Position numbers and translations under genes: made by a program. Below the pieces are notes generated by a model. That model did no database searches. It saw nothing but the letters and a program-made list of their open reading frames with translations, and was not told the origin of the DNA. From the NCBI GenBank assembly GCA_963969345.1, contig OZ017769.1:2795600-2859599 (forward strand): a stretch of 64,000 bases of DNA. The letters run 5' to 3'. Positions 12,201 through 22,270 of this stretch are shown here, one piece after another. How positions within the stretch are numbered: position 1 is the stretch's first letter; each line of letters begins with the position of its first letter. Source of the DNA: Turbatrix aceti. Lineage: Eukaryota; Nematoda; Chromadorea; Rhabditida; Panagrolaimidae.

Positions 12201-14913
12201 TCCTGGTGGACCTCCTACAGGTGGCCGAACACCTCCCCCGGAAGAAGAATTTCCTGAAACTCAGCCTCCATCTATTCCTGGTCAACCTCAACCGCCACCA
12301 ACCCCCCTTGTTCCAGGTGGCCGAACACCTCCCCCGGAAGAAGAATTCCCGGAAACACAACCTACACCTCGTCCGGGTCGTCCAGAAACAGTACGAACGC
12401 CACCACCGGAAGAAGAGTTCCCAGAAACTCAGCCAACATCGGTGCCGCCAATTCTGCCAAAAACACAAGGACCTCCTCGAACTCCGCCTCCGGAGGAAGA
12501 ATTCCCGGAAACTCGTCCACCTGTTCCAGAAGGACCTGAAACAGTACCGCCTCCCAGAACGCCGCCACCTGAGGAAGAGTTTCCAGAAACACAACCTACA
12601 CCGCCCCAGAAGATTCGGACGCCTCCACCGGAAGAAGAATTTCCGGAAACGCATCCTACACTTATACCGCCGTTTGGTCCAGGTGGTCCAAGAACACCAC
12701 CTCCAGAAGAGGAATTCCCGGAAACAACGCCACCTGAAAGAATCCGGACACCACCACCTGAGACGGATGTACCGGAAGGCAGGCCTACACCTCCCCAGGG
12801 TATTCGTACACCCCCACCTGAGACTGAGGTACCTGAAGGAGGACAAACGCCACCGCCAGGTGTTCGGACACCCCCACCTGAGACAGATTTCCCGGACACA
12901 CAGCCTACTCCACCTCCTTTCAAACCTGAAACAGTTTTTCCTCCACGCACACCACCACCGGAAGAAGAATTTCCGGAAACAAAACCACCTGAGTTGCCAC
13001 AGACAAGACTTCCACCTGGATTTGAGACCCCACAGCCACCGCCTAGGCCACCTCGACCGAATACACTTCCTCCATTCGAGTTGCCGCCTACTCGTCATCC
13101 ATTTGAGCTGACAACCCGGCCTTCACCGTTCATTCCTGGTCCACCGTTTGTTCCACCTGGAGAACTGCCAAGTCGTCCACCTCCTCCACCGTCACCGGAG
13201 ACACCGGCGACGAGGCCTACTCCGTTCAGCACGCGACCACCATCGTTCACGGCTCCGCCTACGCTTCCACCTGGCGTTATGGTGCCTAACAGGGTTAAAG
13301 GTAGGGTTTGGGGATACCTGACTAAATTGGAGCTAACAAGAACTATTTTTAGGAAAAGCTCACGTCATCTGCCTCGAATCGGGTATCGACTTTAAGGTCA
13401 AGACTATTTTCCCATTCACCGGGCAGATCTTTGCCCACGATCGTAAACGAGTGCCTAAGTGAGTTCGCATTTTGAACGAATCAGAAAACTATAACTTTGT
13501 TTCAGTTGCGTCCACACATTCAAAAACGAACTGGACATCAACATTGCCTTCTCCTACAACGAATGTGGCATCAAAAATGGCAACCAGACATCCGGGGCCC
13601 AGCAACAGTTCCATCTGCAGATCATCGTAATGTTCGAGCAACTCGATGGCACAACATCCGTTCAATCCTACATGGCACAGTGCATAGAGCAGAGAATCCT
13701 CTACAACAAGCAAGACGTGCCAAAACGCATCGAAGAAGCCCTCGAGGAACTCAAACTCGTTCCCGCCAAACTTGAACAAAAAGCGCCGACTCCGATTGTG
13801 GAGATGAAGATCGTCACGGAAGTCGATCACCACGGAGCCGGTGACGGACAGGAAATCGACAACGTCGACCTCGGACAGCCACTTCGCATTGAATGGTCCT
13901 TGCAGCCGGAAAGCAACGCGTACGGCTTCCACGTGAGGAACTGCTACGTCATCGATGCGGTGGATGGTGCCAGACACCAGGTAATCGACGATGCTGGCTG
14001 CTCCACGGATTTGAACATCCTGGCACATCCTCACTACGATACCTATCACGATGTGGCTCGGGTTCACTGGCATGCGTTCAAGGTTCCGGACAATTCGAGA
14101 CTCAGCATCAGGTGCACTGTTCAGATTTGCACTGATATCGCTGATAGTGGAAGTGATTTGACTAGTTGTCAGGCTATTCCTTCGGTAGGTAGGGCTGGGA
14201 GTTGTTTTGGGGTACAAAAATTGTGGAAATGTTCGTTAACGTTCAACGAAAATTTCCACAAAATTTGTGCAAAACAACAAAAAAGTCCGACTAAATAAGC
14301 TTGAGTGTTTTTGAATAAAATTTTGAAGTGTAGACACTCAAAATTTTATCCAAATACACTCGGTACAAACCTTAGATCCTAAATTAAGGTTGTTTTTTTT
14401 CATGGAAAAATCTTAGTTTTCCATGAAAAAAATACCTGTTTTACAAATAAATTCTTTGTTAATTGTATTTAAATTATTCATTGTACCCTAAAAAACCAAT
14501 CTTTCCGGTAAATCTCACACAACGCCTTTCAGCCTCCCTTCTGCCCGGACATCGTGACGTCACCTACCAATTCTATTCTCTTCGACGTCGCTACAAATCT
14601 CGTCAAGCGTCAGGCCGATGACAGATTCTCAACCCACGTCCATGCCGACATCTGCTTCGGCAACGTGACCGATTCCTTCTGTGACAGCAAGGATTATGAG
14701 CAAGTCCGACAGGCTCATCTGCAGCGAATCGTCGAAGCCGAGCGCCGGGAACAGACCATGACATGCGTCTCCCAACTTGCGGCGACCGTGATCACGAGTT
14801 TGAGCGCGGCGATCTTTGTTTCTTCCCTCGCAGCCAACATCCTGGTCATCGGCATCCGATGCCGAAGAAAGCACTCGGCAAAGCAGGCTTCCAGTCAGTG
14901 GTCGCCATCTTGA
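9299..14913 (+). CDS. Giant proline-rich ZP-domain transmembrane protein (cuticlin-like)
   Basis: Predicted extracellular-matrix or cuticle component. Exons 9299-9857, 9911-13300, 13353-13458, 13506-14184 and 14533-14913 give 1,704 residues with all phases matching. Order: signal peptide (about residues 1-18, hydrophobic LLILIV core); Pro/Tyr/Gly-rich region; about 29 copies of a 16-residue-type repeat RTPPPEEEFPETQPT; ZP domain at about 1318-1600 (motif PFTGQIF and about ten Cys); a dibasic site LVKRQ after the domain, a plausible furin-type release site; and a TM helix at about 1660-1688 with a short basic tail. ZP proteins usually polymerise once released at such a site. Start chosen at the ATG opening the signal peptide. 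The long frames on the opposite strand across 11-13 kb are by-products of the repeat. The exact worm orthologue is not recognised. Confidence 0.92.
10786..12990 (+). repeat. Coding minisatellite, about 29 RTPPPEEE-type repeats
   Basis: Tandem, interrupted repeats within the second exon of the ZP gene. Two sub-types alternate: TPPPEEEFPETQP (or EEEIPET) and TPPPETDVPEGRP. Spacers are Pro/Gly-rich (IPGQPQPP). The units are strongly acidic, set in a Pro-rich background. The DNA copies differ mostly at third positions, which suggests the protein motif is constrained. Confidence 0.9.
14220..14432. repeat. Three successive hairpins in the last ZP-gene intron
   Basis: The 348-nt intron 14185-14532 holds three inverted repeats in a row: about 14222-14264 (arms starting GTGGAAAT), about 14303-14361 (GAGTGT...ACACTC with AAAATTTTAT arms), and about 14391-14429 (TTTTTTTCATGGAAAA with its exact complement around a 7-nt loop). 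Such stem-loops could bring the splice sites closer or be remnants of small repeats. Confidence 0.65.
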
Positions 14914-16178
14914 ATCCGTTCAAATATCTACGAGCTTATTTGTTTTCAAATTTTCAAGTTTGAAATATTTTTTTTTCAAAACTCAATTTCGAAACGAAAT
15001 TGAAAGGCCCAGGGTATCAATAAATTATTCATTCACTTCGTTATCCTTTTGTTTATCTTCCTTCGCTCTGAATGAAATGGATTTCACTTATTTAAAATAT
15101 CGTAAATATTGTTCGCAGCGTACAAGATAAACTGCATTCCATTTGAAAGAGATTTTTGATTTTGGGGGGGGGGGGGTGAGTGAATTATTATCCGCTAAAG
15201 AAGGGGTAAGGGAACCGCTAATCTGACCTCGGTGACGCGAGATAGCCATCTTCAAAAGCGACAGACACGAAACGGCGAAATAAAACCGGATGGAAAGTTT
15301 TAGCACAAAAATTGAGAAAAACAAAATTTTATCGATGATGTTTGCAGTGAATGAGTAATAAAAACTACTTTTTGGGAGGGAACGGTGATAAAATGAGGGT
15401 TTTGGAGGGAATTTTGTAGACAAGTAAAACTGTTAACTGAAGGTCAAATATACGAACCTCACTAAAGAAAAAATGATGGAGGGAAAGAAAACAAAAAAAA
15501 AACAGAACTAAAAAAATCAAAATTTAACGCAAAAAAATTGAGATTAAAAAAAATTTATCACCTGGCAATTTTAAAAAAAAACGCCGGTTTCGTTCATAAA
15601 ACCGGCCTAAAGATCATGTAAAAATCATTGTAAAAATACGAAACTATTTTTTCATTTAAACAAAATGCATTCAATATTTTTTCGACTTTTCGGACCGGCA
15701 GCCGGATTTTATGCTTCTGATAGGGTCTACATTCTAGCTCACATAAAAATAGTAAAAAGCAAAAAAAAACAAGCAATTGACAAAAAAAGGCAGAAATCTC
15801 AAAAAAAACTAAAACAAAAACCGAAATGTGAATGAATCGTTGCATCGTACAACTTGCCGCTTCCCGACGCGAAAATATTTTCAGCGCAACAAAAGTTACG
15901 ATCAAACAGACTTCGAAACACGCACTTTGCGTCTTACATGCGTGATCGTGCGTCCTTTCCTGCCTGATCTTGCCTGTTTTTTCTGTAAGAACCTTTTTTT
16001 CCTATCGATTATGCTGTGTTTTTTTTTCGTTTGTCTTGACGCACGCAACGCGCATCAGCGTGCCGACGTGATCGCTTTTGCTACTTGCTACTTTTCAGAC
16101 TGTTTTACTGCGCTTTTTTCTTCATTGGTGACTGACTGACGCGTTTTTTGTCTTTATCCAGCCTTTATCGGATCCAAC
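14914..16178. other. Intergenic region with a 13-G run
   Basis: A poly(A) signal-like AATAAA lies near 15019, shortly after the ZP stop. An uninterrupted run of 13 G lies at 15164-15176. The rest is AT-rich; short frames such as 15594-15905 (minus) and 15828-16139 (plus) have no recognisable content. It should carry the innexin promoter. Confidence 0.5.
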
Positions 16179-18036
16179 ATGATCGAAATCCCACTGCTCA
16201 ACGACTTTTTCAAAGTCATCAAGCGGACTTCGATTGACGATGTCGTCGATCGACTTTCGTATTTCTGGACGGCTTCGCTCCTGACGTTCTTCGCGCTTCT
16301 CACCGGCGGAAAGCAGATGTTTGGCAAGCCTATCGAGTGCATGTTTCCGCCTGAATTTCCTGGTAAGTTTGTTTTTTTCTTCGTGGATGAAAATTTTTGG
16401 GAAAAAAACATTTTTGGCAAAAAATCTTCGTTTTCACCCTTTTCTAGGCCTAAAAAATATTTACCATTTTATTTGATTTCAGGAACGTGGGTTGACTACG
16501 CTCGAGAGTACTGCTACATCACGAGCACTTACTTCCGTCGACTGGACGACAAATGGACTGCCGAGCAGAAGGAAGACTCCGTCGTCGAGGGATATTACCA
16601 AGTTTGTCTTTTATCATTGTTTTTTACGCTTCTCGACCATTTTTTCTGTTCTTCAGTGGGTTCCCTTCATTCTTGCCCTCCAGGCTCTGTCTGTCTACGT
16701 TCCGCATTTGCTGTGGAAAGTTTTTCAACGCAACGAAAGTCTGTTGTTTTTTTTTTGTTTTTTTTTGCTCATCCGGTGGATGCAATATTTTTTTTCAAAT
16801 TTCAGCGATCGATTTTGAGCACGTTGTCACCCAGGCCAAAGCTTTGCGCTACATGGTCGACGAGAAACGGCAAAAGTCCATCAACGATATCGTCGATTAC
16901 CTTCGTCATGTGAGTTTTTCTTTTTTGCCTTCAAATAGTTTTTTGTTCATTTTTGACAATTTTAGCGCCTCCAATACCAAAAATCCAGCCCAGGAGTCAG
17001 CTATGCGGGTTTTGGGTGCCGATCTTCTGTGCTCCACATCTCAGCCAAGGTTTTGACGTTTGCGGCTCTCTTCGGCAACATCTGGTTCATGAATACCTAC
17101 TTTGGCCACGGACGGGACTCGTTTTGGGGTTATACTGTGAGTTTTCCTTTTCTGAGTGCCCAGACATGGATTACGCCCATTTTAGGCGGCTTACAACACC
17201 ATGACAAACGCATCCTGGAACGAAACGGGCGTTTTCCCGCGCATCACCTTCTGCGACTTCCAAACCGTCCGTTCTAACCAGAACTCGGTTCGCACGGTGC
17301 AATGCGTCCTGATGGTGAACATGCTCAACGAGAAGATCTTCATCTTTGCCTGGTTTTGGTTTGCTCTCGCGGCTATCACGGCGCTGATCAATGTTGTGTA
17401 CACGTGCTTAACGCTTTTCCTGCCGTCTATTCGTCGCAGCACTGCTCGCTTCTATCTTCGTCCTCTTCGTAGCTACGGATCTGTCAACGCGTCGACCAGC
17501 AGCAGCAGCTATCAGGGTGCGTTTTTTTATTTCGGGCAAGGCGTAAAAAAAATTTTGTCGAATTTTTGGACTTTCAAGAGGAGGAAAATTCCTGAAAAAA
17601 ACGTATGATTTTTCTGTTTTTTAGGAAAAATTGTTTTTTGACAAAAGAATTTTTTTGATGACTAATTTTTTGCAAAAAATAGCTTTCTTTTTTTACACAA
17701 AAAATTAAAGCAAATTTTTATTTTTTCGTAATTTTTTTTAAATTTTTTTCGACAAGAAAATTGTTTTTTTCAACGAAAAACGCGGCCTTTTACGCAGAAT
17801 CTTTTTTTTTTGCTGAACGCATTTTTTCAGACTACGACAACGACTTTATCCGCTTCATCTCCCTCCTCGACGCCGACGGCGTTCACCTGCTCAACTTTGT
17901 CCGCAACCACGCTGGAGCCCTCGTCGCGTCCCAGATTGCGTGCGCCCTCTGTGATTCTCTCCACAACCCTGAAACCCAATCTGAAGACTCTGGCGCTGTC
18001 TTTCGCCGGCCTACCCATGGCCCGACCTATTTGTAA
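16179..18036 (+). CDS. Innexin (gap-junction channel protein)
   Basis: Four-TM subunit of invertebrate gap junctions. Exons 16179-16362, 16483-16601, 16657-16738, 16806-16909, 16966-17136, 17186-17516 and 17831-18036 give 398 residues, normal for the family. Seen: a short cytoplasmic N-terminus, TM1, a first extracellular loop with Cys in PIECMF and REYCY, and the family signature YYQW at the start of TM2 with an intron exactly between Q and W. A second loop with paired Cys (TFCDF, VQCVL) and TM4 (FAWFWFALAAI) follow, then a cytoplasmic tail. The stop is inside TTGTAAGCG, which itself looks like a splice donor, so a longer tail isoform cannot be excluded. The inx number is not recognised. Confidence 0.93.
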
Positions 18037-18219
18037 GCGATCTACCTGTTCTTCTACACCACGGGTAATCAAGGAAGATAACCGATGGCCATGTTTTTTT
18101 TCTTTTCATTCTTTAATTCCTGTTTGGCGTGTAATTATTTTTATTTTTGACGATTACTGATGCGATGATACTGTAAAAAAATCTTGTAATGCGTGACTGT
18201 CTGCTTGAAGCTAAAATGG

Positions 18220-18575
18220 GTACCCAAAAAAAATATTTTTGGTTCCGGTTCCGGGTACCCGAATTTTAAACGTGAGTTCAAATTAAGGCAAAAACGAGCC
18301 CTCAGAGTGAAAAAAAACGCTTCGAAATCGGTTAAAGTTTATATTCAAAGCAATTTTTTTTCTTTTTGAACACTTTTGACACAAAAATCCTTCAAATTTT
18401 GTTTCGCACGCGGTTTGAAAAGTTCCGGTTCGGGTACCCGAATTTTCTACTTTCGGTTCCGGTTCCGAGTACCCGAAAAATATATTTTCGGTTCCGGTTC
18501 CGAGTACCCGAAAAATCAGGATTTCGGTTACGGTTCCGGTTCGGATACCCGAAAAATTTTCAGAACCGACAACAC
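18220..18575. repeat. GGTTCCGG/GGGTACCCGAA repeat-bearing insert
   Basis: Blocks of GGTTCCGGTTCCG and GGTACCCGAA flank an AT-rich core of about 130 nt. The right end reads CCGACAACACTG, identical to the right end of the insert at 60788-61264. Just beyond the end, the sequence resumes the 3' flank shared with gene copy B (AAAAATGCAAC...), so this is an insertion into the flank of gene A. No open frame is convincing. Confidence 0.65.
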
Positions 18576-18628
18576 TGCACAAAAATGCAACAAACTTTCA
18601 CATAGATATTTATTACTAACAAACATTG

Positions 18629-19827
18629 CTAAAATTCACACCGAAAAAAGAATTCCAAGTTTTCAGCAATTTTCGTTCGACGATTGGTACATACACGGCC
18701 ATTTGGCGCAATGTCAAAATCCTCCGACGGAAAGACATTGCTTGTGAAAACAGGACCCTTAATTTTGACGCGTTTTGCATTGCAAAGAAGAACCATTTTG
18801 ACTTTGGTCGATGCCGGATTGAATTCACGAAAATCTTGAAGAAATCTGTCAAATCTAGTCTTCATGGTGGCTGCGCAATCTTTGGAAGAGCAATCCGAAC
18901 GGATTCCTATTCTGATGCTCTTGATGTTCGAATACGTCGTCGCAAGTTTACCGATCACCTCTTGGAAACATTTCGCAGTCGTATAACCGTTGCCATCTTC
19001 GAAAATTATGTGTCGGACTCGGACATGCCTAACTAAGGAATCGATCTTCCTCAGTAGATCTGCGTAACCACATAATATAGCATCGATATCATGAACCAAC
19101 TCCAGAACATTGGATTCTCGAAAATCGATGTCATTCTGAAAAAAAAATTTAACGTAATAAAAATTATTTAAAAAAAAATACACTAACCTTGAACGGATCA
19201 AATTTTGATGGACATTTTGATGTATATGGGTTAAATTTTTCAAGGGTCAGTAAAACAGATTCGAAGCGACAGAGCCAGGTAGAGAGACAGCCAACAATCC
19301 CGAAGTCGAGAATCAGCCAACGGGGAATGGGCATCAAATTTTTTATGACTGAAACCGCGAAAAGATCAACCTTCATCTTGACCAAGTTGAGCGCGACAAG
19401 ATCTAAAAAAATCAATGTCGAGAATGTTTCTGCTAAAATTTAACAAAAAAACCTACTTTTGTATCGGTAAACGTCTTCCAAAAACCCGATTTCCTCGCTT
19501 CGCGGAGTCGTGTGATTTATCCAAAGCATGCGAATGAACGGCGTAAGCCAGTTCTTGAAATACCAGCTGACATAGTACCTGACTAGGATATTGCTCTCTG
19601 GGGTCTGAAAAAATAGATTCTCAAGAATGTAAAAAAGTACAACTTTTACCTACCCTGAAGCAGAAAGAGCCCCGATCGTAACTCACAAATATGTCCCGCA
19701 TAAAATAACCAAATCCATGAGACATTTCCTGGGACGACAGAACTACATGCTTCAGACACTGGAAGCTCTTTGTCTGGATCACGTAATGGATCAGGTCACG
19801 GTGATATACCGAAGATAACGGACGCAT
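18629..19827 (-). CDS. Unrecognised family protein, copy A (4-exon type)
   Basis: Exons 19654-19827, 19457-19604, 19188-19402 and 18629-19135 (minus) give 347 residues in clean phase. No domain recognised with confidence. The N-terminus carries LSSVY, then VVLSSQEMS, a pattern shared with every member of the local family B-G. The second exon has YYVSWYFKNWL. The large last exon alternates amphipathic helices with short hydrophobic strands (VKMVLLCNA), reminiscent of nematode F-box-associated regions, but no F-box is visible. No signal peptide or TM segment. Tandem neighbour of copy B with the same exon phases. The function is unknown; being part of a local expansion suggests a rapidly evolving accessory protein. 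Confidence 0.8.
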
Positions 19828-20277
19828 TTCGAGTGGCCTAAAATTGTAAACAAACTACGTTAAACTCCCGTAAAGGTGTAGAAAAAAAAAGAGAGCGACG
19901 CGTCGAAGATAATAGCAGATTTAAAAAAAACCGTAAAGCAAAAAAAAGAAAATAAAACCGATAAAAATGTCGTAAAAAAGAGATAGAAAAGTAGGCCTTG
20001 CATTTTTTGTTTTTGCAAAAAAATGGTTTGTGCACCTCCTAACACGAAAGTTGCACGCACTGATTTTTTTAGCTTCTCGAAACGTGACGGCATTTTTTGT
20101 ATGTTTTTGTAATGTTTTACAGTTTTGGAAGCTCAATTTATGGATTTTGGTGGACTTTTTGACCTCAGTTAATGCCCGATTTTGTGAATTCCTAATTGTT
20201 TATTATTTAAAATCAAAATTCTGTATTGTCATAAAAATGCAACGCACTTTCACATACATTCCTAAGCACAAACATTC
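19828..20277. other. Spacer between copies A and B
   Basis: Upstream flank of A plus downstream flank of B. AT-rich, duplicated at 21604-22060. Minus-strand short frames (19838-20136) are low-complexity Phe/Leu-rich reads of T-runs and are not supported as genes. Confidence 0.5.
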
Positions 20278-21603
20278 CTAACTTTCACACCGAAAGATGA
20301 ATTCCACGTTTTCGGAAATTTTCGTTTGACGATTGGTGCAGACTTGGCCATCGGGCGTGATGTCAAAATCCTCCAGCGGAAAGACATCGCTTGTGAAAAA
20401 CGGACCTTCGGTTGTGGCAGATTTTGCGTCACACAAAAAAATCATTTTCACTTTGAGCGTTGCCGGGTTGGATTCGCGGAGAGGTGGAAGAAATTCGTCA
20501 AATTGAGCCTTCATGGTGGTTGTGAGATCTGTGGAAAGGTACTTTAAACGGATTCCGATTCTGACGCTTTCGATGTTCGAATGCGTCGTCGTCAGTTCAT
20601 CGATCAGCTCCGTGATGATTTTCGAAGTCGTATAGCACGTGCTAGAGCTGTTTTCTGTGAAAATGAGATGCCGAGTATCTTTAAGTACGAAATCGATCTT
20701 TTGTAGTAGAAACGTGCAACCAGCCGGTATGGTATCGTTGTCATCGACTAATTCCAGAATATTCGATTCTCGAAAGTCGACGTCATTCTGAAAAAAATTT
20801 TACATAAAAATGTTTTTAATAATTTATTAAACTAACCTTAAACGGCTCAAATTTGTTTTCCTGTGGATGTGCATCGTTTTTAAAGGTCAGTAAAACAGAT
20901 TTGAAGCGACGGAGCGAGATATGGACAAAGTCCACAAGCCAGTAGTCTAAAGTTAGCAATCGGGGAATGGACATCAAATTGTAGATGACTGGCGACGCGA
21001 GAAGCGTCGAATTCAACTTGACCCCGTTGAGCGCGACAATTTCTGAAAATTCAATTTCGAGCACATTTTTGTTAAAAATTAATTTTTTTTTAAAAACCTA
21101 CTTTTGTATCGGTAAACGTCTTCCAAAAACCCGGTTTCTTCGCTTCGCGGAGTCGTGCGATTTATCCAAAGCTTGCGAATGAATGGCGTGAGCCAGTTCT
21201 TGAAATACCAGCTGACGTAGTACCTGACTAGGATATTGCTATCGGTAGTCTGAAAAAATGGGTTTACCAAGAATAAAAAAAATTATAAATTATGCCTAGT
21301 AGGGTTTTCAACGGGACGGGCCGGCGTTTTGGTTTTGTGGCCCGGCCCGGGCCGATTGGTTTTGTGGCCCGGGCCGAAAAAAACCGGCCCGTTGAGAACC
21401 TTGATGCCTACCTTGAAGCAGAAAGAGCCGCGATCGTAACTGACAAAGATGTCCAGCATAAACTGACTAAATCCATCAGACATTTCCTGGGACGACAGAA
21501 CCACATGCTTCAGACACTGGAAACTCTTTGTCTGGATCACGTATTGGATCAGGCCAGGGTGATATGTCGGAGATAACGGTTGCACTTTATTACGCTTAAT
21601 CAT
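20278..21603 (-). CDS. Unrecognised family protein, copy B (4-exon type)
   Basis: Exons 21412-21603, 21102-21249, 20837-21042 and 20278-20787 (minus) give 351 residues; exon lengths and phases mirror copy A. Conserved with A: LSPTY, then CLKHVVLSSQEMS in exon 1, YYVSWYFKNWLTPFI in exon 2, and a last exon ending ENVEFIFRCES. Intron 1 (21250-21411) contains a GC-rich palindromic insert that copy A lacks. The gene appears intact and both splice sites of the interrupted intron are kept. No domain, signal peptide or TM segment recognised; function unknown. Confidence 0.8.
21298..21405. repeat. GGCCCGG-palindromic insert in intron 1 of copy B
   Basis: About 108 nt of GC-rich sequence built from GGCCGG/GGCCCGG/CCGGGCC words in opposing orientation, flanked by AGGGTTTTCAACGGGACGG and CCCGTTGAGAACCTT, which are themselves near reverse complements. 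The paralogous intron of copy A is short and lacks it. A related scrap (GGCCGGTCCGATATTTGGGCCGG) lies at about 31245-31267. Confidence 0.7.
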
Positions 21604-22270
21604 TGTATTTATAAGCCGACTTGAAGCAAAGTATGAGGCGTGGAAAGCGGGGAGCGATCGGCGGAAGCGGGGAACGATCGGCGGGGCGGTTGAGTCACGG
21701 TTGAATCGTGACCTTTCACGACAAGTGGCCTAAATTGTAAAAAAAACTACGGTAAAAGCGTAGAAAAAAAAGCAACGCTTCAAAGATGACAACAGGTTTA
21801 GAAAAACTATAAAACAAGAAAAAAACAAGTAAAACCGATAAAAAATGTCATCAAAAAGAGAGAAATAGGCATCGCATTTATTGTTTTTTTGCAAAAAAAT
21901 GGTTTGGGCACCTCCTAACACGAAAGTTGCACGCACTGATTTTTTGAGCTCCTCGAAACGTGACGGCATTTTTTTGTACTTTTTTGTAATGTTTTACAGT
22001 TTTGGAAGCTCAATTTATGGATTTTGGTGGACTTTTTGAGCGGACAGTTAATGCACGATTTTTCAAAAGACTAACTAACTGTTTATCACATTTTGATTTC
22101 CGAAAGTTGTTTTACGGTAGCGGTTGGGGTACATTGCGCGGGGTTGAAGATTTTTTTTATCAAATGCCATGCAATTTGTGGATATCCATGAGTTGCGCCC
22201 TATTTCATTCTTGTTTTTTTGTTTTCTACACAGTTCATTTTCGTAATCAAAAATTTAGGCCCGAGTTTTC
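21604..22270. other. Spacer between copy B and the F-box gene
   Basis: Divergent upstream region. The left part repeats the flank of copy A; at 21650-21690 a short GGGGAGCGATCGGCGG / GGGGAACGATCGGCGG direct repeat occurs. An acceptor-like TTTAGGC lies at about 22258 just before the F-box start codon, compatible with trans-splicing. Confidence 0.45.

Larger units (their letters stand above)
18610..22060. repeat. Direct tandem duplication carrying genes A and B
   Basis: Unit 1 (about 18.61-20.17 kb) and unit 2 (about 20.25-22.06 kb) align through the genes and their upstream flanks. For example, the block starting CCTAACACGAAAGTTGCACG occurs at about 20037 and 21915, each followed by TTTTGGAAGCTCAATTTATGG. 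The 3' flanks also match (TTTCACA... then CACACCGAAA). Coding divergence is substantial, so the duplication is not very recent. Confidence 0.8.

Noticed and set aside
12175..13098. 307-codon open frame on the minus strand, plus similar long frames across 10.2-12.9 kb
   Set aside because: They are mirror reads of the Pro/Glu repeat DNA (CCACCT, GAAGAAGAA), give Arg/Trp- or Gly-rich nonsense, and sit opposite a well-supported gene.
13489..14217. 242-codon minus-strand frame opposite the ZP domain
   Set aside because: Shadow of conserved ZP coding sequence; no start context, splice logic or motif of its own.
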